A DNA stretch of 64,000 nt from Ligula intestinalis. Its lineage: Eukaryota; Platyhelminthes; Cestoda; Diphyllobothriidea; Diphyllobothriidae. Below the pieces are notes generated by a model. The model saw nothing but the letters and a program-made list of their open reading frames with translations, was not told the origin of the DNA and did not search any database. The DNA is taken from positions 4,496,153-4,560,152 of the forward strand of contig JAYGXS010000010.1 of assembly GCA_036362985.1 (NCBI GenBank), given 5' to 3'. Every line of letters begins with the position of its first letter. Position 1 is the first letter of the stretch. Of the stretch, positions 1 to 10,900 are shown piece after piece. The translations under genes and the position numbers were made by a program.

Positions 1-779
1 CCGCTGGGTCTGCTTGCCACTCGTGTGCCCCAGGGTGGCTGCTGCGAGATCTCCCCTCATAGTCTGTTGGGTAGGTCCGTTGTGGCTCGTTCGCTTGTTT
101 GGGATCGCCAGTCGTGCGAATTGCGGCTAACTCTTGCCCCCTGCTGCAGTGGTGGCCGCCATTGATGAAGCTGTAACTCGCTCGTTGGCGTCGTGGGCCT
201 CAGCTGGATCGTTGAAGTCTGGTACGGAGGGCCTGATAGGCTGGATTTAAGTCAATATTTCTATTAATTGTGCCTACGGAGGACCAACTTTCGAGTACAA
301 GCCTAGCCATTTTGTCGTTGGATCGGCCGATGACTTCGGCGCTTTCGAAAGCGAATTTGTGCTTCTCCCATTTCATGTGGCCATATACCAGTGACAGTCT
401 GTCCTCGCGAGGCCGTCACCAGTCTGGTCGCAGTCGCCTCCCGAGCGCGCGCGATGGGCAGACAGATCCACCAGGGACTACAACAGCCAAGCATGTGACA
501 GAGGTATCGCGAGGTCGTCTGCAGTCGTCCACGGAGAGGCAGAGGCCAATCCACGACCAACAGAATGACCAGGGTCGGTGCACTGGGCAAAACCAAATCA
601 ACGTCCAGCAGGACGACCAGGGTACGCACCTAATACACACCTATCATACGAGACAGTCAGCAAAGCAAAACAAGTCAAGGCAAGCAGGAACAATCACCTT
701 ACCACTCTGATGATGGAGACAAGCGTGTTTTCGAAGCGTCAGCACCAATACAGTGTGGTCCATGAAGGCGCCTTTTCTT
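1..779. other. Unassigned sequence
   Basis: Open frames on both strands at 270-710 have no recognisable motifs or splice context. I see no repeat family shared with the rest of the window. Confidence 0.4.
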
Positions 780-1515
780 CTTCATCTTCTTTGGGGGATG
801 GGAAGCGGGATATATATATATAGCAGTAAGTGGGTATGACAGCATCTGCGGGTAACTTGATACAGGACTGTTTCGGGCTTATTAACCTTCATCAGCCAAG
901 CATAACCCTGAGCACCAGCAGGTCGGACAACACAAACAAACGCACTCACAGACGCGGTGCAGTTGGTCCACCACTGGTGTTTTATCTGATGTGTCATAAG
1001 AACTTCATCGAACCGCAGTTCATCAGCGCCTCGCCACCTGCCATTTGCTGTCACTGCTGATCGGGTATATATTCACTCAGAAATGTGCGAATACCGATCG
1101 AATAGGCCCGAAACAGTTCTGTATCAAGTTACCCCCAAATTCTGTCATACCCCCCTCCCTTATTGCTATCATGAATTGGCCAGGATCGGCCTGGCAGGCG
1201 GTCACCTGTTGGGGACCTCTGACTACCACATAAACTTTGTTTAGTTCGGAAGCCTATTCCATCGGTGTTCGCACATTTCTGAGTGAATCTTTATGTATAT
1301 ATTCACTCAGAAATGTGCCCGAAACAGTTCTGTATCAAGTTACCCCCAGATGCTGTCATACCCCACTTACTGCTATTATGACTTGGCCGGAATCGACCTG
1401 GCAGGCGGTCACCCGTTGGGGACCTCTGACCACCACACGAACTTTGTTTAGTTCGGAAGCCTATTCGATCGGTGTTCGCACATTCCTGAGTGAATATATA
1501 TATATATATATATAT
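780..1515. repeat. Dispersed repeat with internal tandem duplication, family C
   Basis: Two tandem units of about 200-220 bp at 1069-1289 and 1297-1495 begin TATATTCACTCAGAAATGTG and end in a related GTTCGCACATT...GAGTGAAT. Another copy lies inverted at 23541-23890. A TA dinucleotide run (1494-1515) closes the block. The pieces CCCGAAACAGTTCTG in each unit are the 3' half of the hammerhead-like motif at 861-900. No coding. Confidence 0.75.
861..900 (-). ncRNA. Hammerhead-like motif, family C
   Basis: CTGATGAA, GGTT/AGCC stem II, C, GAAACAG. Against the copy at 23709-23750, stem II differs by one C to T change that keeps a G-U pair. Stem I is weak. Confidence 0.35.
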
Positions 1516-1756
1516 ACGGGTTGGTTAATCTCAAACCTGCACAAAAGATGTACCTGCTTCTCTGGGCGTTTCCTGTTTGCCACCCAAAGCGGACGCACTT
1601 GGAGATGCTTTGCCACTTGACGCGTTACCGCCACCATCTAGGAAAACCACGGTTAAGACGCGCACGGAAGCAATAGAATCACAAAAACTGTTCATCAAAC
1701 TTAAGCGAGCATGGTAAAATGCACGAGTGTAGAAGATAGGCGTAAATGGGAAGAAG

Positions 1757-2035
1757 AAAACGAATCGATTGCCGGGACAATACTTTTATTCGCCTGACGT
1801 TTCGTGATCCGTCGCTGATTTATCATCAGAGACATGAGCACAACACGGCTGACACCTGCACAGGAAGTTGTCGTAGTTATAGGATACAGTCATTTCCTGC
1901 ACACGTATGACAGCGACAATTAAAGATAATTGCCCTCTTGTGCGTGGATTGGTTGACGAACGGCGGAAATTGCATCAAGCATTGTGAAGTTGGACGTGAT
2001 GATCGCTCGGCCGTCTGTTTGGCAAAAATGACATT
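1757..2035 (-). mobile_element. PLE 3'-end (pLTR) fragment
   Basis: Minus-strand PLE tail resembling those at 38.46-38.76 and 40.2-40.45 kb: shared blocks such as GTGCGTGGATTG and GACGTGATGATCGCTCGGCC, then the hammerhead and the box CCCGGCAATCG. No endonuclease codons remain. Confidence 0.75.
1791..1836 (-). ncRNA. Hammerhead ribozyme motif in PLE pLTR
   Basis: GTCTCTGATGAT ... CGAAACGTCAGGCG. Stem I GUCU/AGGC and the ACGU stem III are intact; stem II has decayed (AAATCAG/GGATCAC). Confidence 0.7.
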
Positions 2036-3369
2036 TGCCTCAACGGCATAAAGCCTGGCATGGGATTGAAACTTTACGGCAGCCCATTTGCATTGGCATT
2101 TGCTGTCTTTACTTAATCTTCAAAAATAAATTACACAAACATCCGACGCCAAAATATGTAATTAAGGCTGTTTTTCAAGAGGTAATGTGTTTTAGACATT
2201 TTTTAATCAATCTTAGGCATATTCGTTCGCGACTTTTGTTGTGGACCTTCACTTTTCTCGGCAATGAGTTGAAAATGAGTTTGGGTGGTTCTGGAACCAT
2301 GACACGAAGATTCCGCTGCATAAGAAAAAAAATATTTAAAAGCTCGTTATTTAGGCAAATGCTTTAACGATATATCTTATTTTGAAAGTTTTGGTAAGCA
2401 CGTAGAATATAATAATTATTCAAGGTCAATTCACTGAAGCCAGTGAAAATCATAAAGTCTTAATAAGTATTTCAAGAAAGATATGAACCTGTTCGTAATT
2501 GTAATCCCAAAATAATTACAAAGGAATGTGGCGGAAGGAAATTATTCTCAATATAGAAAAATTGTACGTTTACAATGGAACCTGACAATTTCATTCAAAT
2601 TTATTAATCACTGACCGGCATGGCCGCAAGTGAGCTAAAGCAATATATTACTCCTGCGATCTCCCAATGGGCCATATCAAGCGAAAACATGGTTGCTTTA
2701 GTCCAAGGTAACTTAAGCGATGCATAAACGAAAGAAACAACTAGCAGTTCTTGTGAAAACGTGCTGGAATACATACTCGAAATTCGGGCTATTCGGTAAC
2801 AGCCATACATTACACTGCACGTAACATGGAAGCATATGTATCCGAAAACTTTACAAAATGATTATTTGCCGACGTAGTTTTACTTGTGCTGCTTTATTCA
2901 TTCAGCGGTTTCGCATGACGGGCTTCCTCTACATGGAAAAGTTAAGTTTACATCGTATGCCCGATTTCCGCTTTTTCGGAATTTTCCACTTTGCTATACA
3001 AAACTGGTATTTCTGTAAAAATTTATATTCCTTCATAAATCATAATATGCCCTATTATGAAGAACGACCATTACTTTATCGCTGTTAGAATTTGGGGGGC
3101 TGCGTGTGTGTAACAGGGAGTAACTTGTAAAAATCCTTGCATTTCATGAGTTAGGTAACCTACTGTACCAGTAGCCTCACCGGCATAAAGCCTGGAATGG
3201 GATTAAAGGCTTACGGCATGCCGACAGTTGGCCCACAACTTGCTGTTTGGGAGGGGGAGGGGGATGATGACTTGCGCGGCGCAACATCCACTCCACACAG
3301 TAGTCTCATAACCAGAATATTTTAGTGGAGTTTAGCAGGTTTGCGCTTAATTCAGTTGATCCAATTATG
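2036..3369. other. AT-rich unassigned sequence
   Basis: No recognisable coding exon. The phrase GGCATAAAGCCTGG(C/A)ATGGGAT occurs at 2045 and 3183, so a short repeat flanks this block. Confidence 0.4.
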
Positions 3370-3371
3370 AA

Positions 3372-3465
3372 AAAAACTCGCGGCATTGGCGGGGGAGTCG
3401 AGCCCACATAACAGGGACGGCCTTTGTGCAGCCAACGCTCTACCGATTGAGCTACGAGGCAACAC
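3372..3465 (-). repeat. tRNA-derived relic (SINE head or tRNA pseudogene)
   Basis: The minus strand has a good A box (TAGCTCAATCGGTAGAGCG) and a B box (GGGCTCGACTCCC) at tRNA spacing. The anticodon arm does not fold properly, so it is not a functional tRNA. Degenerate relatives lie at 3955-4005 (minus) and 4700-4760. Confidence 0.6.
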
Positions 3466-3510
3466 ACTCCGATCGATTTTACCCGCCCAACCTCCTGCTT
3501 GTATGGAATT

Positions 3511-4150
3511 CATCATTAGAGAAGAAACAAGCTGACTGCCCAGGTAGGATTTCCTAAGGAATCATCTAGAATCCACTAGGATGACTACTAGGCTCTCTTC
3601 TTCTTCTTCTCTTCCTCACCGTAACTCCCATAGCTTAGCACTAACCCCGTCCTAAATCCTATCCAAGCCTTCTGAAACCATCTAAAACTCAACCCTAATT
3701 TATCCTCCACTTAAACGTAACCGTAACGCTAAATGTTAAACCCTAGTTTTCGTGGAATTTAGTCCAAATTCTTATAGACGGCTCCTGTTGTCATGTTTGG
3801 TTTAGGGTGGCACGTAGGTTATCCACCAAAAATTTTTGGGCGGGGGAATTCAAGCTACTGATAAAGATTTTTCCTAAAGACGCAACCCACATGCATAACG
3901 CTTCTCGTTGATTAACGTGCACCGATCGCTAACGGAACTCACTAATCCCGCACCGAGAGGCTTTTACGCAGCCAACAATCTAACATTGAGCTACAGTCAG
4001 TCGTGAATTTAACCACAATTGGATCGATTTTACCCATCCAACCTACTGCTTGTATGGAATTCACCATTACAGAAGAAACAAGCTGACTGTCTAGACAGGA
4101 TTTCCTAAGCAGTCATCTAGAATCCACCGGGATGACTACTAGGCTCACTT
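3511..4150. repeat. Pair of 93-bp direct repeats
   Basis: 3511-3603 and 4059-4150 share most bases (start GAATTCA(T/C)CATTA, end GATGACTACTAGGCTC) and both follow a tRNA-like unit, suggesting tandem SINE-like copies. Between them is non-coding TAACCC-like low-complexity sequence. Confidence 0.7.
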
Positions 4151-4891
4151 AATTATTAGAAGCGATTTAGCCGATTTGCTTAATTCTGTAATATTGGCGG
4201 GTAAAATCGATCCAAGTGTGATTAAATTCACGGCGCACGGTGAGCCTCGTAACTCAATGTGTTATGACCCGTGCCTGGTACTTTTAATTGATACAAACGA
4301 TGAACCAAAGAGCCCGTAAGGGAGGCAGAGAGAGTTTACTCAGACAGGCACGTTACGGCGAGTCAGCGCAAGTCTTTGAGCGTGTCAGATACAACGAAAT
4401 TAGGGCAACAAACGACTCTGAGCTAGGTTTATCTAGCCAATCAGCTTTTGGCTGCCGGCGTGATTGGTTGGAAGTCGGCGGCTGACATCCAGCATAATTT
4501 TGAATTATCGATTGATTTGACTGCAAGTTGTGTTTGCTGCCTGTGGCCGATCGATAGCCTGCTGTGCGCGCAGCTCTTTGCGCAGGCTATCTATCTGTTT
4601 GCCTCGACCCAACACCTCCCCTTAAAGTCTGTCAGTACCGCTTATGCCATGGATTGACCCGAATGCGCTGCGGTCTTTGACGAGCACAGTTGGTTGGTCG
4701 TCCGTGTTAATTAAAGACCGTTGGCTGCACAAAAGCCTCCCACCGAGAGGTTTTTTTCACACAATTGGGTCAACTGAATATTCTAATGGAAAAAATGACT
4801 TTGGGAGATGGGCGCATTGTGAGTTCGGTTAGCGATCAGTGAACGTTGATCAACAACCGTCAATATACCCCGGATTTAATCTGGCAAGAGA

Positions 4892-5050
4892 ACGAGTTCG
4901 TGACTCAATGGTTACAGCGTTAAACTCTGTGCAAAATTTCGCGAATTCGAGCTGCAGATGATGCAGCACTTGGGGTTGGCGGGCCTGACTGGATGCTGAC
5001 GGCTAACAAGTCGGAAATGGTCATTCCAGGCTGCTTTGCTTTACCAGCAA
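4892..5050 (+). repeat. tRNA-derived SINE
   Basis: A box GTGACTCAATGGTTACAGCG at about 4900, B box GCGAATTCGAGCTGC at 4941, then a tail ending ATGGTCATTCCAGGCTGC. The same architecture occurs on the minus strand at 36970-37096, and the tail recurs at 21085-21180. Confidence 0.7.
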
Positions 5051-5502
5051 TTCTCTCTCTCTCTCTGGCTGAATTGATGCCTCTGCTCTGTCGCAAATTC
5101 CATGCGTTCCCAAACGTTGCATCCAAGACAGGCATGAAGACACGCTCAGGCTGCATGAATGCCTGAGGAGGCGAGTAAGCAAAGACACGCACGGACGCAC
5201 GCACGCAAAGGCGAGAAAGTTGAGTAATTTGGTCAGGCCAGAGCAAGGGCGACGACGATGCCGACTCCAGTGCCACTAGGCCGCGCCTTTCGCTCTGGCC
5301 TTTTTCTTGCGCACGCATCGATCGGCAGGGCGCAGTACTACGTAAGCATGCGCGAGCAGCAGCGGCAGTGGCAGTCATTTAGCCTCTCTCTCTCTCACCC
5401 CTGACCGATGTAGAGGGCGCAGCAGATGAAGCAACCAATCTCGCGCTACCACAAACCCTCGGGAGAGAGAATGCAGCACTATCATCCTCATCCCTCCCCC
5501 AA
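5051..5502. other. GA/CT-rich unassigned sequence
   Basis: Short (CT)n runs at 5050-5065 and 5385-5396. The minus-strand frame at 4920-5378 is Ala/Arg-rich with no motif. Confidence 0.35.
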
Positions 5503-6207
5503 TTCACACGGTCCTGCAAACAGCCGCAGTGCAGAGCAGTTGCCTAGTAGAGACGAGGCTGTCCGTTCCACAGGGCGAAATTAAGAGTGAAGAGGCAACT
5601 AACGGGTGGAGAGGGGGGGTGACAGGCAGTGCGCCGGTGTTTAGTTGAGATGGCGGCCGAAACACTCGATTAGATGCTTTTCGTAACAATCCACTCAACA
5701 GTTACAGAACATTCAACGCGGTAAACCATTGCGTTGACATGACTCACCGGAAGGCAGCGGCGACGGCTATTGTTAATTGCTGTGGACAAACAACATTCTT
5801 GGCCAGCTTCGCAAGCCAACACTAAGCTTCCTGGCCCTATTTTCGGCTAGCCACCCGGCCAAGCAGCTTCCGCACTTGACGCCAATAGGCCGCTTCCTAT
5901 CGTAGTGCAGAGGTTCGACCCTAAGAGCAATGAAGTGCGAATAGTGACTCAAATATGACATCCTGTCATGGCTAGTATGCGACAGGTTTTAAGTGTGTCT
6001 GGGAATCCTGAACTGAACCTTAGTGGGAAATGCGCGCGTTGTGATGGCTTAACGAAGTCAGACTCAAACAGGCGGTCATTTCAGAATTTGGTGCCAGCTT
6101 GATTGGTCAATGCGCACTTGATATGAATTCAATTGCTATCAGGAGAACAGAGTTTACTCCTTATCGCCGGGCTAAATCTTTGCAAAACGAATTATTTTAA
6201 ATTTGCT
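5503..6207. repeat. 0.7-kb inverted duplication, copy 1
   Basis: Reads as the reverse complement of 16792-17502 over about 700 bp with only scattered differences, by eye. The reading frame of 62 codons that appears in both copies has no recognisable function. Confidence 0.9.
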
Positions 6208-6424
6208 AAATTCCAATCATGCGCGCAGGTACGATGACAGAAGCACCGAATTTTAGTGCTCTGTAATGATGAAGTGACTAGTTGCAAACCGTTGCAGAAC
6301 ATAAATCTGAAATGAAGCCTACGGTGGGGCACGACCAGGGATGTGGCTATTGAGAGCTAACTATGCACCTCCATAAGAATCTAGCGACTAAATAAAGACC
6401 CACTTCCGCTACTGTTTTCTGCCA

Positions 6425-6472
6425 ATGTCTCTGATGAAGAATCTGCGACGGATGCCGAAAGGTCAGGCGGAT
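6425..6472 (+). ncRNA. Hammerhead ribozyme motif in PLE pLTR
   Basis: GTCTCTGATGAA, stem II GAATC/GGATGCC, then CGAAAGGTCAGGCGG. Stem III carries a G-G mismatch (AGGU). CTCAGCGATCG follows 19 nt after the predicted cleavage position. Confidence 0.65.
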
Positions 6473-6539
6473 AAAGGTGTTGTCTCAGCGATCGAATCAC
6501 CTTTTCGTTTTCAAATAAAGTGATAACTTCTGGAAAATC

Positions 6540-7454
6540 CTTCTAGTTTTGTCATTTGGTGCATTGTAATAGGTAAGAGCAGGCTTGGTCGCTATTTGTG
6601 TGATGGGCAAGGTAAGCACTGGATACGGGTGACTTCACCTACTCCTTTCGCTCTCCCGTTTCCGTGACTCGCTCGAGACGGAGTGATGTGAGATCATCTT
6701 CACAGTGGTCACCTTAAGAACCACCACGGTCGAAACCCCGTTTCAAAAGAGGAGGCAGAAACCAACAGATCAATTGGGAACCCTCCAAGTCAGGACTCTT
6801 AGGGCATTGTAACAGGTTTAAGTGCATCGGATGCTGCGCTGAATTTTCACGAGTAGGTTCTAGGGTAGCAGCCTAAATCTGTCTTGCCCCATCCACCATT
6901 GTCAGAGAATTGCAGTCGCGAGATTGGGAGGGGGCGTGCCATGCATGCAAATCAGCAGTGATTAAATCGAGCAGAATCAACTTAGTAGGTGTGACGATGA
7001 GAACAGAATTGTTATTTCCAGCTGAACAAGTTTGGAATTCTCCACGTCCCTTCTCTAGCGAAACTCCCGTCAGACCTACAACTGATTTGTTTACCTCGTA
7101 CGCAGGCTGTCCTCTTCCACCCTCGAATGCTGGCCATCCCCTGACTCGATTGCACGTGACTGAATACTCTTCCCCCCCCCTGGTTTCGGTTCACGTTTTC
7201 CCCCATTTTCACATGAAGATCAAATCCCGGCAAACCTCTTTGACCCGGTTCATCTGAGAACCATTTCCCCACCACCCTCGCGGGCCGTTGAGCCTTTCAT
7301 GTTGTCTCTGATCACGAACTCCCCCCCTAACCTTTTTTTGTGTTGGTGTTTCAGACCAATGCTAAGGTCTCATGAAATCGCAAAAAGCGCAGCCACCCCC
7401 CTCTCCCACTAACACAAACAAGCTTTCCCAAGACTACTTTCGTCCTGCGTGGTG
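6540..7454. other. Unassigned sequence downstream of AP180/CALM
   Basis: No recognised exon or repeat. The frames at 6910-7257 (plus) and 7012-7275 (minus) are mutual shadows without motifs. This is a plausible 3' UTR or intergenic region. Confidence 0.35.
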
Positions 7455-7513
7455 TTATTGTTGAACTTGCGTCGTCGTTTCCTTGTATAGAGTCAGACGA
7501 CCTGGCCGACTGC
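7455..7513 (-). CDS. Possible terminal exon of AP180/CALM
   Basis: Behind a CTCAACAAG acceptor, a 59-nt stretch enters in the required phase 1 and reads RSRPGRLTLYKETTTQVQQ to a TAA at 7457-7455. I see no poly(A) signal just after it and no family motif. The alternative is read-through of exon 12 to a stop at 7558, or exons outside this window. Confidence 0.25.
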
Positions 7514-7697
7514 CTTGTTGAGGTTTGTACACTATTTATCCTTTACTATGTTTCTGCTTAATAGTACCGTAGTGCGTTGTTATTTGTTATTATTGGGTTT
7601 GAAATACGCGTGAGCGCTGGATACAGAGTCTGAAAAGTCTGAGAAGGCGAAGCAAAAAGCATAAAAAATGGCAAAAAGGGCCGATTAAGACGCTTAC

Positions 7698-7909
7698 GGG
7701 CTTGATGAGCGGCAGACGCGCTGTCTTCAGCAACAGCAGTGACGGAACTCTCGTTCTCGGTCTCGCTATCTGACACTGCCTCCGCGGCGGGTGTGGGATG
7801 AGATCTAGTGGCAACGGGCCTCATTGGCGAGGCAGATCTTGGCGGCGGGGGGCGGGAGGGCGATGGGCTGCGCGACCTGGAGGACGTCCTACTACGGCCA
7901 TCTTCCAAT
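7698..7909 (-). CDS. PICALM: AP180/CALM exon 12 (Ser/Arg/Pro-rich tail)
   Basis: 212 nt, encodes LEDGRSRTSSRSRSPSPSRP, then PPPRSASPMRPVATRSHPTP and an acidic end (SDSETENESSVTAVAEDSA). Acceptor TACTGCAG, donor GTAAGC, phase 2 to 1, consistent with exon 11. If the GTAAGC is not used, the frame runs on to a stop at 7558, which would make this the terminal exon. Confidence 0.75.
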
Positions 7910-10900
7910 CTGCAGTAATGAGTCACACAGACACACACACGTGGCAGAATGCATTATAATAATAGAATATAAATATAAAATGTATTATAAAGTATTCGCT
8001 AAAAACCGTGCAACTTTTATGACTTTCAAGAAGTCAAGATAGGCGAACGAACGTTTTCCATTAATTCATCTCAAGAATGATAATGGCGCGGTTTTCGAAT
8101 TTGAGCCACCCATTTTTTTGCTCTCCATTTACGTGGGAATTTATTAGCCTATAGCATCCTCTCTAATCCTTTGCTTTGTTTGCCTGTATTTGTGATCATG
8201 AGGTCATATATACAGTCCACTGCTACCTTTTTAAATGCACGAAAACAAGTTATTTTATCTGCAACATATCAACATACCAATATTTGTCAAATGCGGCCAA
8301 TCTGTCGCATATGCAATTCACCAACAACACCAACATCGACAATTCTCCGTAGGATGACAACACGAAGAAAAAAGCGTGTGAAGAAGCGGAACTGGAGAAG
8401 TTGAAAGCCAATCTGCCTCCATAGTTGATGTGAGTGTCAGGAAAAACTTGACTTGTGAGTATTACATGACCTTTTACCTTTGTCCTTTTAAAAATGACCC
8501 TTAATTTACCTTACCATCTGCTCTCCGTGAATGGAGCCATTTTTGCTGAAAATTAAGGCTTGTAAAATTCTCAAAATAGCATTCTTCTTCTTCTTCTTCA
8601 AATAATGACTTTGTAAAAGTTTAACCATTACTCAAATACTAGTGTGAATGCATTTAGGAAAACTTTGAAATAATAATGAACAGCATTGGGTACATTTAAA
8701 GCTTGAAAGAAGTACCAAGTGTTTATTCAGAAAAATAAAGTTTTCCCGATAATTCCCTAGGTTCCGAAGGCGTAAAAATTGCTATAATTTAGAACAATAA
8801 ATTCAAATATTTCATTTGTCTTTAAAGTTTACTTAACTACTTTCTTTGTATAAAAGAAACGTTTCCATAGTCAATTTTTTTGCACAGATTACCATTAATG
8901 GACAGCTATTTATCGAATATCGTGGAATAGTCTGGCATAATTTTCTTCTTTTTCAGTGCCTTCATTGATAAATTGCGCCTCTGTTCGACGTTTACATCAA
9001 AACTTTAAAATAAGATATTTATAAAGAACATTTACCGAAGGAATGTGTTTTCAGGATAGTAGTTCTGATGCGGATCATATTTACAAATGTCTGAAAACAG
9101 CAAACCATAGTATCAAGTGTACAAGATAAGTCACATATTGTTTTCCCTGAGATTAATGAAAAACTTTCTGTGATAGGTTACCTCTTAAAAAGGTGCCTTG
9201 ATTAGATATTTGGCTGACGAATTTCTGTGTATATTAACTTTTTCCAAGGTAATGTCACAACTAAATTGGAGACTTTTGACGATTTCTTTAATTTACCTGA
9301 CGATAAACGTTTCAAGTTAACTGAAGGATGAAAGAATTTACTTTTCTCTTTATAGTAGATTATTTTTCGCATAAGCGGATTAATTCCACAATCAGATATA
9401 AGCTTGCGAATGCAAAAAATAGGTCACATATTTGGCCATTTATGAAGTGCTGATTATGATTCTGTCTGTCCTGTTTCTAAATGACGCATACGCGTAAAGT
9501 ATAGTTTACATAAAAGTATATATCTACATGACCTTTACATAACCATCGCAGTAACATATGCGGACACTTTGCTTAAACACAAAGGTCAGCGGTGCGGTTT
9601 AAGCAAAATACGATGAAACTTTTTTGTTAATAAATTTTGTGCGACAGAACTACACAGGTTAGCTAAACATTTTGAAAAAATATATAAATCGCATATATTT
9701 CTGCAAATAAATGCAATTCCTATAACCTGGCTTCACTTGAATCTGAACAGTTTTGGAGAAAATTTTCCAGTTCTATAGCAATTTTACTTATTTTGGAGTT
9801 CCTCCATAGTATAATCAACATTAATGAATGGTCGAGAATATGCGAGGCCCAGGTAACTGGATAGAAGAAGTTAAGTCGTTCTCTGGGACCAGGAGTGTAT
9901 TTGTCCGACGTTTCGAACTCTCCCGCGAGCTCATTGTCAAGGAATGAAATGAATGAAGGACTGCCTACGTACCTTGGGAAGGTGACGCGATGAAAACGCT
10001 AATAAACAGCATCAACAAGGATCTGACGGGCCTTCGGAAGTCGAAAACCATAACAGAGTTTGAATGGCAAAAGATAAAACCGAAGGATGCCGCGCTCCCA
10101 AGATTCTATGGCCTTCCCAAGGTTCACAAACCAGGAATCCCCCTACGACCGATCGTTTCCCTCAGAGGCACCCCAACATTTGGTCTAGCCAAGTGGTTGT
10201 TTCAACGTCTCAAATTTCTAACCCAGGGCTCTGCAACGACCATCAGCTCAGCTGAACAATTCATACAAAAGCTACAGGGTATCCAACTAACATCTGACGA
10301 AGTGATGGTATCTTTCGATGTGACCTCACTTTTCACCTCAATACCACAACATCTTGCGGTTGAGACCATCCAAACCCTGTTAGAAGAGAAGTACAACGAG
10401 ACGGACTCAAAGCTCAAAATAGAGCATCTTATTGGACTCCTGAAACACTGTTTGAGCACCTTTTTCACCTTCAGTGGAACGGTGTATGAACAAGTAAAAG
10501 GTACACCAATGGGGTCCCCCTTATCTGGCCTGATCGCCGAAGCAGTACTACAACGACTGGAGGCACTGGCTTTCGAACATTATCGACCGCGATTGTGGGT
10601 TCGATATGTTGATGACACGTTTGTCATCATTCATCGAGAGAAGATTGAGGATTTCACAGACAATCTGAACTCGATCTTCCCCGACATCCAGTTCACGATG
10701 GAGGAAGAAAAAGATAGCCAGTTGCCGTTCCTCGACGTGCTGGTGTGCAGAAAAGACGGTGGGGAACTCAAAACAACAGTTTACAGGAAGGCGACGAATA
10801 CCTCTCGCATCCTGAGTTACCTCAGCAACCATCCCGTCTCGCACAAGCGTAGCTGCGTGCGAACGCTCTATCGTCGTGTAGAAACTCACTGCAGCGAACC

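Noticed and set aside
3372..3465. Functional tRNA gene on the minus strand
   Set aside because: A and B boxes are good, but the anticodon stem does not pair and the acceptor ends do not match. Better explained as a SINE head or pseudogene.
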